DNA from: Thermoplasmata archaeon
GTDB lineage: Archaea > Thermoplasmatota > Thermoplasmata > Lutacidiplasmatales > UBA184
Length of the DNA: 14,278 nt
Assembly (NCBI GenBank): GCA_021823085.1
Contig: JAKAPG010000020.1
Location: forward strand, 1 to 14,278
Reading direction: 5' to 3'
The notes under the pieces were generated by a model. That model was not told the origin of the DNA, searched no databases, and was given only the letters and a program-made list of their open reading frames with translations. Shown piece after piece: positions 6,357 through 13,630 of this stretch (within the stretch, counting starts at the first letter, position 1; every line of letters starts with the position of its first letter). A program made the translations under genes and the position numbers.

Positions 6357-6488
6357 CTACGGTCGATTCTCCCGTCCCGAGCCCACCGGCAAGGGGTCGG
6401 AACGGGACGTGGGGAGCCTGGCCCAGAAGCCTCGGCACGGGGGGCGGAAGGGGCATGAGGCCAAGTCGAAACCCGTCCCCCGGCGCAT
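6357..6488 (-). CDS. Possible 43-residue leaderless ORF, weak
   Basis: ATG at 6488 starts a frame of 43 codons beginning MRRGTGFDLASCPFRPPCRG and ending at TAG 6359-6357. Its start lies 27.5 nt from the centre of the TATA box (TATAAA when read on this strand), which is the ideal leaderless spacing. The peptide itself has no recognised motif, with two Cys and many Arg/Pro. It could be an upstream ORF in the leader of the asparagine-synthetase-like gene, or chance. Confidence 0.2.
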   Translation of the reverse strand: MRRGTGFDLASCPFRPPCRGFWARLPTSRSDPLPVGSGRENRP

Positions 6489-6512
6489 GGTAGCCTTCAC
6501 CAGGGTCCTTCG

Positions 6513-6518
6513 TTTATA
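6513..6518. promoter_or_regulatory. TATA box, direction unclear
   Basis: TTTATA on the plus strand reads TATAAA on the minus strand. Plus-strand use would start RNA near 6542-6545, just ahead of the stacked hairpins. Minus-strand use would start it near 6488, about 200 nt upstream of the asparagine-synthetase-like gene. The plus-strand form is identical to the tRNA-Tyr promoter element. Confidence 0.5.
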
Positions 6519-6540
6519 CCCATCGGATCCCACGACCGGG

Positions 6541-6700
6541 ACGAGTGACTAGGGCTTCCCCGATCCGGTGGTCGAACCTGGGACGGGGCGGTTTTTCTAC
6601 CTCCGGGAGGCAGAAGGAGGCCCGCGGATGGCGGGTCCTCGCCCGCCCTTCTCGAGGGCGCGAATGGGGCGGTCCCTCAACGGAACTTCGCGGAACAACG
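6541..6700 (+). ncRNA. Candidate structured RNA downstream of a TATA box
   Basis: Starting about 28 nt after TTTATA, the sequence folds into GGCCCGC (6619-6625)/GCGGGTC (6631-6637) with a 5-nt loop, then CGCCC (6644-6648)/GGGCG (6656-6660) with a 7-nt loop, preceded by CTCC/GGAG at 6601-6609. No known RNA family could be assigned, and GC-rich DNA forms hairpins by chance. The 3' end is unknown; the limit given is arbitrary. Confidence 0.22.
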
Positions 6701-6984
6701 GACCCGAGGCGGCGGGCGGTAGGGGATCCCTCCGGGGTAGATGCGAGTGCGCCGAGGGCTCACCTCTGAGCGTCGGGCGCGGACCACATCGAATATCGAC
6801 TCACGCTCCCTTCTATCCAGGTCCTACCCCGTCGCCGACGGCGCCATCGGGCGGCCGCTGGGAGCGACGACGCGCGAAGCGGTCCCGGACGATCGGCGGG
6901 TCCGCGAAGGGGTCGTGCCGATCCCACCCTGGCCGCGCAATCGTACCGAGAGAAGGGCCGAACAAGGTGCGAGCGGAGGAAGAG

Positions 6985-7056
6985 TGCGGTTGTCGGGATT
7001 CGAACCCGAGTAGGTAGCTTGGGAAGCTACCGTCCTAACCACTAGACCACAACCGC
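6985..7056 (-). tRNA. tRNA-Gly(CCC)
   Basis: On the minus strand, acceptor GCGGTTG pairs with CAACCGC and A73 follows. The anticodon arm is GTAGC-TTCCCAA-GCTAC with anticodon CCC, and the T arm is TCGGG-TTCGAAT-CCCGA. No intron and no encoded CCA. No convincing TATA box lies about 28 nt upstream, so it may be read from the ACT-domain gene 62 nt away. Confidence 0.95.
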
Positions 7057-7118
7057 GCGGAGAACCCGGAGCGGGGTCGCAAGATGAGGTTTTGGACGCG
7101 GAAGCGCGCCACTCCACG

Positions 7119-7607
7119 TCAGAAGAGGAGCCCGACCGACTCGGAGGGGATCGTGGGCGAGACGGCGACGAGGTCCGCATTGGAGACCAGGCGTTCCGCG
7201 GCTTGCGATACGAACCCGGAGTGCTGCAGCACCTTGCGGGCCCGGGCCGGGTCGCTCGACGAGAGGGCCACCAGGACCCGTCCCCCGTCGCGCGTGACAA
7301 GGATCGCGACGCTCGTGATGTTCACTTTCGAGCGCGCGAGCGCGTCGAGCACCTTCAGGAAGCTGCCGGCCCGGTCCTCGAGGCGGACCGCGATCATCTC
7401 GCGCTTCTCGACCGTGTAGCCGCGCAGGGCGAGGGCGCCCTCGGCCCGTTCTGGATCGCTGACGACCATCCGGACCCGCCCGCGGGTCGGGGTCGAGTCG
7501 ACGCTGATCGCGGCGAGGTTGATCCGTTCCTTCGCGAGAAGGCGTGCTACCTCCGCGAGCATCCCCGGGCGGTTCGGCAGCGAGAGCGAGATCTCGTGGA
7601 GGGTCAT
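7119..7607 (-). CDS. Stand-alone tandem ACT-domain protein
   Basis: The 162 residues hold two ACT domains. The first (about 3-68) opens HEISLSLPNRPGMLAEVARL with the classic NRPG loop and continues RINLAAISVDSTPTRGRVRMVV. The second (about 70-133) has MIAVRLEDRAGSFLKVLDAL and VNITSVAILVTRDGGRVLVAL. ACT domains bind small ligands, usually amino acids, and regulate enzymes; here there is no catalytic part, so this is probably a sensor or regulatory subunit with an unknown partner. ATG 7607 fits the first strand and has GGTGG about 6 nt upstream; a TTG at 7652 would add 15 non-conserved residues. It diverges from the pilus operon, sharing the TATA region at 7684-7690, and precedes tRNA-Gly. Confidence 0.85.
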   Translation of the reverse strand: MTLHEISLSLPNRPGMLAEVARLLAKERINLAAISVDSTPTRGRVRMVVSDPERAEGALALRGYTVEKREMIAVRLEDRAGSFLKVLDALARSKVNITSVAILVTRDGGRVLVALSSSDPARARKVLQHSGFVSQAAERLVSNADLVAVSPTIPSESVGLLF

Positions 7608-7683
7608 CGAAGGCCACCCAGTCCGTCGGGTCCTGAAAATGGTGACGGACAAGGGCCCGACGGCTTCCTCTGCCGCCTCGCGT

Positions 7684-7690
7684 ATTTATA
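7684..7690. promoter_or_regulatory. Shared TATA box between ACT gene and pilus operon
   Basis: ATTTATA on the plus strand (TATAAAT on the minus). Rightward use would start RNA near 7714-7717, about 10 nt before GTG 7725. Leftward use would start near 7660, giving the ACT gene a leader of about 50 nt with a Shine-Dalgarno. It is the only strongly AT-rich element in the 117-bp spacer. Confidence 0.6.
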
Positions 7691-7724
7691 GCCGGCTTCA
7701 GGTCGAATCGGTGCTCGGGGTCAG

Positions 7725-8681
7725 GTGACCGAGCGGGCATGCCCCATGCGGGGCCACGGTAGTATCGGAGCGGTGCGGCATCGGCGTCGGAACACTCGGT
7801 CCCGTCGGGGAGTCGCATCGATCGTGGGAGCGCTCCTCGCCCTCCTGATCTTCCTGGTCGCCTTCGGTCTCGTGCTCACCCGGGCCATCCCGGTCTGGAT
7901 GGCTCAGGACGAGGGAGCGCTCTCCCACGAGGCGACGGATGCGCTCGCGAGTCTCCAGGCTACGCTCGCCGTCCAGGCGTCCACCGGTCTCCCCCGGACG
8001 GCGTTCACGCCGCTTGCGCTCGCGTCGGGCTCGGTGCCGGTCCTCGCGAGCCCTACTCTCGGATCGGCCGAGTTCCTGTCCGGCGCTTCGACCGGCTTCG
8101 TCGACGTCTCGTGGACGAACGGGACGAGCGGGAGGGTGCTGTCCGAGAACGTCTCGCTCGGGGCTCTGGTCGTCGAGCTCCCGAACCGGTACATCAACCC
8201 GGAGACGCTGACGCTGCAGAACGGAGCCGTGCTGAACTCCTGGGCGAGCCAGCCCACGTCGATCGCCTATCCTCCCGCGCTCGCGATCGATCCGGGCCCG
8301 GGAGTCCCGTCGATCACGCTCACGATCGTATCGATGACCGGCGCTTCCGAGAGCGTGAGCGGTCCGGGCACGCAGGAGATCCTCGATTCGTTCGTTGGCT
8401 CGACGACGTACCACGACCCGTCGAACGCATCGTCCTCCGGCGCGCCGGGCGCATTCACGATGGTCGTGGGAAGCGCCTACGCGTGTGCGTGGGCCGGCTA
8501 TTTGGGCAGGGCCGCCGCCCTCGCCGGGCTCTCCCCCGCCCAGTACACGCTCACCGGGCCCACGAGCTGCACGGACCTGCCACCGTCGTTCGGAGTGGTC
8601 TCGTTCTCGATTCCCGCCATCGCGTCGATGGAGCTGACGGTACTCGACGTCGCGGTGTCCTTCGCGGCCGGAGCGGGGTGA
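7725..8681 (+). CDS. Large type IV pilin-like secreted/membrane-anchored protein
   Basis: The 318-residue product starts with a strongly basic leader (RHRRRNTRSRRG, 18-29) followed directly by a hydrophobic helix VASIVGALLALLIFLVAF (30-47). This is the layout of an archaeal class III (prepilin) signal, likely cut next to Gly29 by a PibD/FlaK-type peptidase. The rest is Ser/Thr/Gly/Ala-rich and beta-like, with three N-glycosylation sequons (NGT, NVS, NAS) and two late cysteines (ACAW, TSCTD), as expected outside the membrane. It is larger than ordinary pilins, so it might be a minor pilin, tip adhesin or pseudopilin. The start may be GTG 7725 or ATG 7746; the latter gives a more usual leader length. 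It opens the operon, ending 4 nt before the first ATPase, which supports the pilus role. Confidence 0.72.
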   Translation: MTERACPMRGHGSIGAVRHRRRNTRSRRGVASIVGALLALLIFLVAFGLVLTRAIPVWMAQDEGALSHEATDALASLQATLAVQASTGLPRTAFTPLALASGSVPVLASPTLGSAEFLSGASTGFVDVSWTNGTSGRVLSENVSLGALVVELPNRYINPETLTLQNGAVLNSWASQPTSIAYPPALAIDPGPGVPSITLTIVSMTGASESVSGPGTQEILDSFVGSTTYHDPSNASSSGAPGAFTMVVGSAYACAWAGYLGRAAALAGLSPAQYTLTGPTSCTDLPPSFGVVSFSIPAIASMELTVLDVAVSFAAGAG

Positions 8682-8685
8682 GCGC

Positions 8686-10242
8686 GTGACGATGGAGGCG
8701 GCGCTGAATCGATCCGGCACGAGAGCCCCTCCACCGGTCCGGTCGGTCGGGATGCGAGACGGCTCCGCGCGCCCGTACCGGAAGGAGGTCGCCCCTCCGT
8801 TCGCGTATGTCGAGGTCGCTTTCGACCCGGACTCAGCCGCCCTGCGCTACGAGGTCCACGAGCCCGAGCTCACGGAGGAGGAGCGGACGGCAAGCGACTC
8901 GCTTGTCCGCGACCTGCCGCGAATCCTCGCCCCCCTCGAGGGCCCCGCTACCCCGGAGCGACGGGCGAGTCACCTCGCCCGGGCGGTGAACGAGTATCTC
9001 GCCGCGCGATACCCGCGCCTCTCGTCCGAGAGTCGGCAGCGGATCCTGTACTTGCGCCGCCGGGACGCGCTCGGCTACGGTCCGATCGACGCGATCCTGC
9101 GGGATCCGGAGGTCGAGGACGTATCGTGCGACGGGGTCGGGACCCCGGTCTTCGTCTATCACTCTCGGTTCGAGTCGCTGCGCACGAACGTCGCGTTTAC
9201 CGACGAATCATCGCTCAATGCGTACGTCGTACGCCTCGCGCAGCGGTGTTCGCGCTCGGTGAGCGTGGCGCATCCGCTCCTGGATGCGGCGACGCCGGAG
9301 GGCCACCGGGTCCAGCTCACCTTCGGCCGCGCGGTCAGCGGTCGTGGCTCGACGTTCACGCTCCGGCGGTTCCGCGACCGACCGTTCACGCCGATCGATC
9401 TCGTCCGGAACGGCACGTGGAGCCCCGAGGTCGTCGCCTACCTCTGGCTCGCCGCCGAGCACGGCGACTCGATGATCGTCGCGGGCGGCCCGGGAGCGGG
9501 AAAGACGAGCGCGCTCAATGCGATCGCGCTCTTCGTACCCTCGTCGGCGAAGATCGTCTCGATCGAGGATACGCGCGAGATCCACCTGCCGCACGCGAAC
9601 TGGGTTCCCTCGACCACCCGGACCGGAGCCTCGGCTGGCGGGATGGGGACGGGGACGGGGCGGGCGAGGGACATCGATCTCTTCGACCTCTTGAGCGCCG
9701 CGTTACGACAGCGACCGACCCACATCGTCGTGGGCGAGGTCCGGGGTCGCGAGGCGTACACCATGTTCCAGGCGATGAACACCGGCCACGCCACCTACGC
9801 GACCATGCACGCGGACTCGGTCCGGGCGCTGGTGCAGCGCCTGGAGAGCCCGCCGATCCAGGTCCCCCGAGCCCTCTTGGGCGCCCTCCGAGAGGTGCTG
9901 ATCGAGACGGTGACCCGCACCCCGTCCGGTCCGGCCCGCCGCATGCGCGAGCTGATCGAGGTGCGGGGGGTCGACACCGACACCGGCGAGGTCGTGAGCA
10001 CGCCGGTCTTCACCTGGGACGACACGGCCGACACCTTCCACTACCTCGGACACTCCTACCTCTTCGAACGGATCGCGGGCGCGACCGGACGGCCGGTCGG
10101 GGCCGTCGACGAGGAGTTCCGCCGGCGCACGGAGGCGATCCGGGCGCTGTCGGAGTCCGCGGAGTCCCTGGGACCGGCCGAGATGTGGCGATGGATCCGG
10201 GAGCACCGCCGGTGGGCCCGCGGTTCCGCGGAGGCCCCGTGA
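8686..10242 (+). CDS. Type II/IV secretion-type ATPase, FlaI/TadA/GspE family (copy 1)
   Basis: A cytoplasmic hexameric motor ATPase of the FlaI/TadA family, expected to drive pilin assembly or secretion. Of 518 residues, about 1-125 are a variable N-terminal region, 130-240 the N-terminal domain (YGPIDAILRDPEVEDVSCDG and GRGSTFTLRRF), then Walker A GGPGAGKTS (267-275), Asp box SIEDTREIHL (292-301), Walker B HIVVGEVRG (346-354) and His box GHATYATMHAD (367-377). A Gly/Thr-rich insert (about 312-327) sits between the Asp box and Walker B. GTG 8686 follows the pilin-like gene by 4 nt; ATG 8692 is an alternative. The stop overlaps the next start (GTGA). It is a clear paralogue of the ATPase at 12110. 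Whether it assembles, retracts or secretes cannot be told from sequence. Confidence 0.93.
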   Translation: MTMEAALNRSGTRAPPPVRSVGMRDGSARPYRKEVAPPFAYVEVAFDPDSAALRYEVHEPELTEEERTASDSLVRDLPRILAPLEGPATPERRASHLARAVNEYLAARYPRLSSESRQRILYLRRRDALGYGPIDAILRDPEVEDVSCDGVGTPVFVYHSRFESLRTNVAFTDESSLNAYVVRLAQRCSRSVSVAHPLLDAATPEGHRVQLTFGRAVSGRGSTFTLRRFRDRPFTPIDLVRNGTWSPEVVAYLWLAAEHGDSMIVAGGPGAGKTSALNAIALFVPSSAKIVSIEDTREIHLPHANWVPSTTRTGASAGGMGTGTGRARDIDLFDLLSAALRQRPTHIVVGEVRGREAYTMFQAMNTGHATYATMHADSVRALVQRLESPPIQVPRALLGALREVLIETVTRTPSGPARRMRELIEVRGVDTDTGEVVSTPVFTWDDTADTFHYLGHSYLFERIAGATGRPVGAVDEEFRRRTEAIRALSESAESLGPAEMWRWIREHRRWARGSAEAP

Positions 10243-11150
10243 TCGACGCGCGGTCGGACGACGCCCCGGAGGGCGTTCGCGACTCGAGGCTCTCTCGATT
10301 CGATCGATGGGCCTGGCGAGCGTTCGGGGGGCGGGTCGCGGCGACCGACGTGTCGGCAGATCCGCTCGCTCGAGCGCACATGCGCAGAACGCCGGAGGAG
10401 TACCGCGCCTCCGTCTTGCTTCTCACCGTGGTGGGCGCGGCGGCGACGGGCATCGCCTCCGGCCTCATCGCGGGCGTCGCGCTCCGGTCGTTCGAGCCGT
10501 TCGCCGCGATCGCGGTCGGCCTCGGAGCGACCGGGATCGCCGGAGGGTTCACCTACGTCGTCGCCTCCGAGCTTCCCGGCGCACGCTCGACCGCCCGCGG
10601 GCAGGAGATCGACCGGCATCTGCCGCGCGCCCTAGGGTTCGTCGCGGCGATGAGCTGCGCCGACGTCCCGCTGGACGAGATCTTCCGGGAGCTCTCGCAC
10701 CAATCGATCTACGGTGAGGTCGCGAACGAGTCGGCGTGGATCGTCCGGGACACGGACCTCCTGGGCCAGGACATCCTCTCGGCGGTCCGGGGGGCGGCCC
10801 GCCAGAGCCCGTCCGCCGCCTGGCAGGAGTTCCTCCAAGGGCTCGTAACCACCTCGGAGAGCGGGGGGGACTTGCGCTCCTACTTCCTTGCCCAGGCCGA
10901 CCGCTACGAGCGCGATGGCGCCGCCCGCCTCCAGGGCGAGCTCGAGAGGTTGGGGACCTATGCGGAGGCCTACGTCACGGTCGCGGTCGCCTTCCCGCTG
11001 TTCCTGCTCGTGATCCTGACCGTCTTCACCCTGATCGAGGGTACGGCGAATCATCTGCTCACGTTCGTCTGGCTCACCGCTCTCGGGATCGTTCCGACCG
11101 CCGAGATCGCCTTCGGCCTCCTCTTCCGACGGTGGGGGGCGAGCGCATGA
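10239..11150 (+). CDS. GspF/TadC-like inner-membrane platform protein (first)
   Basis: The 303 residues have two N-terminal membrane helices (about 58-81 and 87-109), a cytoplasmic type II secretion F domain (RHLPRALGFVAAMSCADVPL onward, about 127-235, including TTSESGGDL at 204-212) and two C-terminal helices (about 245-266 and 272-296). This is one T2SSF module, about half of an archaellum FlaJ, as in bacterial TadB/TadC. Such proteins form the membrane platform turned by the ATPase. The start is GTG 10239, overlapping the ATPase stop by 4 nt; the open frame extends far upstream but only as a shadow of the ATPase. Its stop overlaps the next gene's ATG (ATGA). It probably pairs with the second platform protein. 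Confidence 0.88.
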   Translation: MIDARSDDAPEGVRDSRLSRFDRWAWRAFGGRVAATDVSADPLARAHMRRTPEEYRASVLLLTVVGAAATGIASGLIAGVALRSFEPFAAIAVGLGATGIAGGFTYVVASELPGARSTARGQEIDRHLPRALGFVAAMSCADVPLDEIFRELSHQSIYGEVANESAWIVRDTDLLGQDILSAVRGAARQSPSAAWQEFLQGLVTTSESGGDLRSYFLAQADRYERDGAARLQGELERLGTYAEAYVTVAVAFPLFLLVILTVFTLIEGTANHLLTFVWLTALGIVPTAEIAFGLLFRRWGASA

Positions 11151-12106
11151 AGGAACCGGTCGGGAGCGGTTCGCCCCGGGCCACGGAGGCGGACCCTCCC
11201 CTCTCCTCCGAGGAAGCCGCCGATCGCCGGGACCGGCGGGTCCTCTTCGGTTCGCTGGGTGTCGCGCTCGCGCTGTGGACCCTGGCCGGGTTCAACGCCC
11301 TCGGTACGGTCACCATCGAGCTCCGTCCGGGAGAGGGCTCCGGATGGAATCCCGCGCTCGACTTCGTGGTCCTGGGATTCCTCGCGCTCTTCCTTCCCTA
11401 CGGGATCGTCCGGGCGCGCCACCTGCGCAGGGTAGAGAGCATCGAGCGACGCCTCCCCGACTTCCTGGGGGACGTCGCCGAGTCCGGCTCTCAGGGGCTG
11501 ACGCTCGCGGATGCGATCCGGACGGCCGCCCGGGGACAGTACGGTCCTCTGAGTCCCGAGATCCGCCGGATGGCGATCGAGCTCGACTGGGGCGTTCCGA
11601 CCGAAGAGGTCCTCTCCGGTCTCAGGGAACGTCTGGCGACTCCCGTCGTGAAGGAGGCGTTCGCGGTCGTGGATCGCGTCCGGGCAACGGGGGGAAGGTA
11701 CCCGGAGGTTCTGCGCCGGGTCGCGCAGGACCTACGGTCGACGCAGCGGATGCGCCAGCGTCGGCGCGAGATGATGCAGACCTACGTAGCGGTCGTCGCG
11801 CTCGCCTACGCCGTCTTCCTCCTGACGGTCTACGTGCTTGCGGCGGTCTACCTTCCCGATCTCCTCACCGCGGGCTCTTCGACCGGCCTCGGGTCGGCGG
11901 GCTACCTCGTCGGAGCGTCCGTCGTCACGAGCCTCTTCCTCGCCCTCTTCGTCGCGGTGATCGCCCACGGAGTCGGAGACGGGCTGGTCGCCGGCTTCCT
12001 CTACCGCGGACGGTTCGCGGAGGGGCTGACCCTCTCGGCCGGCCTGCTCGCCGCCGGGTGGGTCGTCCTGCGCTTTCTGGTCGCACCGATCGCCGGAGCC
12101 GGGTAG
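11147..12106 (+). CDS. GspF/TadC-like inner-membrane platform protein (second)
   Basis: The 319 residues start with a polar stretch, then helices at about 32-52 and 71-89, a cytoplasmic F domain (RRLPDFLGDVAESGSQGLTL, 101-120; ATPVVKEAFAVVDRVRATGG, 164-183) and C-terminal helices near 211-236, 254-274 and 294-314. It is therefore a second single T2SSF module with an extra C-terminal helix. Its F domain is closer to the FlaJ/TadC consensus than that of its neighbour. ATG 11147 overlaps the previous stop by 4 nt, and the next ATPase starts 3 nt after its TAG. The two platform proteins likely form a heteromer equivalent to a split FlaJ or TadB-TadC. The long upstream open frame is only an overlap with the previous gene. 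Confidence 0.88.
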   Translation: MKEPVGSGSPRATEADPPLSSEEAADRRDRRVLFGSLGVALALWTLAGFNALGTVTIELRPGEGSGWNPALDFVVLGFLALFLPYGIVRARHLRRVESIERRLPDFLGDVAESGSQGLTLADAIRTAARGQYGPLSPEIRRMAIELDWGVPTEEVLSGLRERLATPVVKEAFAVVDRVRATGGRYPEVLRRVAQDLRSTQRMRQRRREMMQTYVAVVALAYAVFLLTVYVLAAVYLPDLLTAGSSTGLGSAGYLVGASVVTSLFLALFVAVIAHGVGDGLVAGFLYRGRFAEGLTLSAGLLAAGWVVLRFLVAPIAGAG

Positions 12107-12109
12107 ACC

Positions 12110-13630
12110 GTGTCCGCGCTCCTCGCACCGAGCCCTCGCATCCGCGGGAGGGCCGAGGTCCGCCCGGGAGACGGGACGCAAGAGCCGAGCTACCGGATCG
12201 TCGAACCTCCGCTCTCTCTCGAGGAGAGCCAATGGCTGAAGGGGCTCCGTCGCCGTCTGTTCGAGACCCATCTCCCGCGCCCCGAGGATGCGGCCGAGGC
12301 GGTCGCGCGTCTTACCGAGCGCTTCGAAGCTCTGGCGCGGGCCGACCCGCGTCTCGCCGACCCCGGTCGTCGCGCCCGATTCACCTACTACCTCACCCGG
12401 GACCTCGTGGGCTTCGGACCGATCGACGTGCCGATGCGAGACCCCGACATCGAGGACGTCTCGTGTGACGGCGTCGGCATCCCGCTCTACGTCCACCACC
12501 GCCGTTGGGGTTCGCTTCCCACGAACCTCACCTTCGATCGAGCGGAGGACCTCGACCCCTTCGTGGGGAACCTCGCCCGGCGCGCGGGCCGTCATCTCTC
12601 GGTCGCGGAGCCGCTCGTCGAGGGGACGTTACCGGGCGGCGCGCGTCTCGAGGCCAGCCTGGGCACGCAGATCACCACCCGCGGGTCGACGTTCACGATC
12701 CGTCGCTTCCGGGAGCGGGCGCTCTCCCCGGTCGATCTCGTTCGCTCCGGCACGGTTGACGCGGCGACGATGGCCTACCTCTGGCTCGCGGTCGAGGCCG
12801 GTCGCTCGTTCGTGGTCCTCGGCGGCACCGCGAGCGGCAAGACCACGACGCTCAACGCACTCCTCCACTTCGTCCCGGCGGAGCGCAAGGTCATCTCGAT
12901 CGAGGACACGCGAGAGCTCCATCTCCCCCAGGAGAACTGGGTCCCGCTGGTGACGCGCGGCGCCCCTGCGCGCGCCGAGGATCTGGGCCGCCCGGAGTCC
13001 GGGGTCATCGACATGTACGACCTCCTGAGCACCGCGTTGCGCCAACGCCCCCAGTACCTCGTCGTGGGCGAGGTTCGGGGCCGAGAGGCGTACACGGTGT
13101 TCCAGGCCATGGCGACCGGAAGAACGTGCTGCGCGACCTTCCACGCGGAGAGCCTTCGGGCGATGGTCCATCGGATGGAGAACCCCCCGATCTCGCTCCC
13201 GCGTTCCCTCTTCGCCGCGCTGCCGCTCGTCCTCGTGCAGGCGCAGGTGCGGGTCGACGAGGCTCCGGCACGGCGCCTCCGTTCGGTCATCGAGATCGAC
13301 GGGCTCGATCCCGAGTCCGAGGAGGTGGTCGCGAGCACGGTCTATCGCTGGGAACCCGACGGCGATCGCTTCGAGACGAGCGGACAGTCGCGCATCCTCG
13401 AGCAGCTGGCGACCGAACGGGGTATCGGAGCGCCGGCGGTGGAACGGGAGCTCGCCCGCCGGCGGGAGCTGCTCGAACGATGGGCCGCCTCGGTCGAACG
13501 CGATCCCGCGACCCCCGACCGGCTCGTCCGGGACCTCGCCGCGTACGCACGGGATCCGGACGGGACGCTCGCGGCCGCTCTCCCGCGCGAGGAGGCGGCG
13601 CTACCGGTCCGAGCCGACGGAGCGTTGTGA
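12110..13630 (+). CDS. Type II/IV secretion-type ATPase, FlaI/TadA/GspE family (copy 2)
   Basis: A 506-residue motor ATPase paralogous to copy 1. Shared blocks include FGPIDVPMRDPDIEDVSCDG (102-121), RGSTFTIRRFRER (191-203), Walker A GGTASGKTT (238-246), SIEDTRELHLP (263-273), DLLSTALRQRP (304-314), Walker B YLVVGEVRGREAYTVFQAM (316-334) and His box CATFHAES (341-348). It lacks the Gly/Thr-rich insert of copy 1 but has a longer C-terminal tail. All catalytic boxes look intact in both copies, so neither is an obvious decayed duplicate. GTG 12110 starts 3 nt after the second platform protein, and its TGA overlaps the methyltransferase GTG by 4 nt. Two motors in one operon suggest opposing functions (extension and retraction) or a hetero-hexamer; both are inference. 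Confidence 0.93.
   Translation: MSALLAPSPRIRGRAEVRPGDGTQEPSYRIVEPPLSLEESQWLKGLRRRLFETHLPRPEDAAEAVARLTERFEALARADPRLADPGRRARFTYYLTRDLVGFGPIDVPMRDPDIEDVSCDGVGIPLYVHHRRWGSLPTNLTFDRAEDLDPFVGNLARRAGRHLSVAEPLVEGTLPGGARLEASLGTQITTRGSTFTIRRFRERALSPVDLVRSGTVDAATMAYLWLAVEAGRSFVVLGGTASGKTTTLNALLHFVPAERKVISIEDTRELHLPQENWVPLVTRGAPARAEDLGRPESGVIDMYDLLSTALRQRPQYLVVGEVRGREAYTVFQAMATGRTCCATFHAESLRAMVHRMENPPISLPRSLFAALPLVLVQAQVRVDEAPARRLRSVIEIDGLDPESEEVVASTVYRWEPDGDRFETSGQSRILEQLATERGIGAPAVERELARRRELLERWAASVERDPATPDRLVRDLAAYARDPDGTLAAALPREEAALPVRADGAL

Larger units (their letters stand above)
6291..6984. other. Gene-poor region with TATA box and stacked hairpins
   Basis: About 700 bp without a recognisable protein. 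Open frames on the plus strand (6289-6552, 6545-6769, 6568-7017, 6741-7013) give Arg/Gly/Pro-rich products typical of random GC-rich DNA. What can be seen: TTTATA at 6513-6518, a T run GTTTTTCT near 6591-6598, two adjacent GC hairpins at 6619-6660, and a minus-strand 43-codon frame from ATG 6488. The 6985 end is tRNA-Gly. No RNase P or SRP RNA signature could be matched. Confidence 0.5.

Noticed and set aside
6555..6580. GTCGAACC resembling a tRNA T arm on the minus strand
   Set aside because: No pairing T stem, acceptor or anticodon arm could be built around it.
6810..6835. Minus-strand AGAAGGGAGCG resembling the SRP RNA helix 8 loop
   Set aside because: The conserved GGAAGGGAGCAGC core and its flanking helix are not present.
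7698..8720. 340-residue minus-strand open frame opposite the pilin-like gene
   Set aside because: The product is Arg/Asp/Glu/Gly-rich without motifs, the usual antisense shadow of a GC-rich gene; the plus strand shows a clear signal and operon context.
9126..10238. Long upstream extension of the first platform protein
   Set aside because: It reads the ATPase gene in another frame and gives Arg/Gly/Pro-rich sequence; the GTG at 10239 gives a normal single-module protein.
11732..12595. 287-residue minus-strand open frame across the second platform protein and ATPase 2
   Set aside because: It spans the junction of two clear plus-strand genes and has no recognisable domain.
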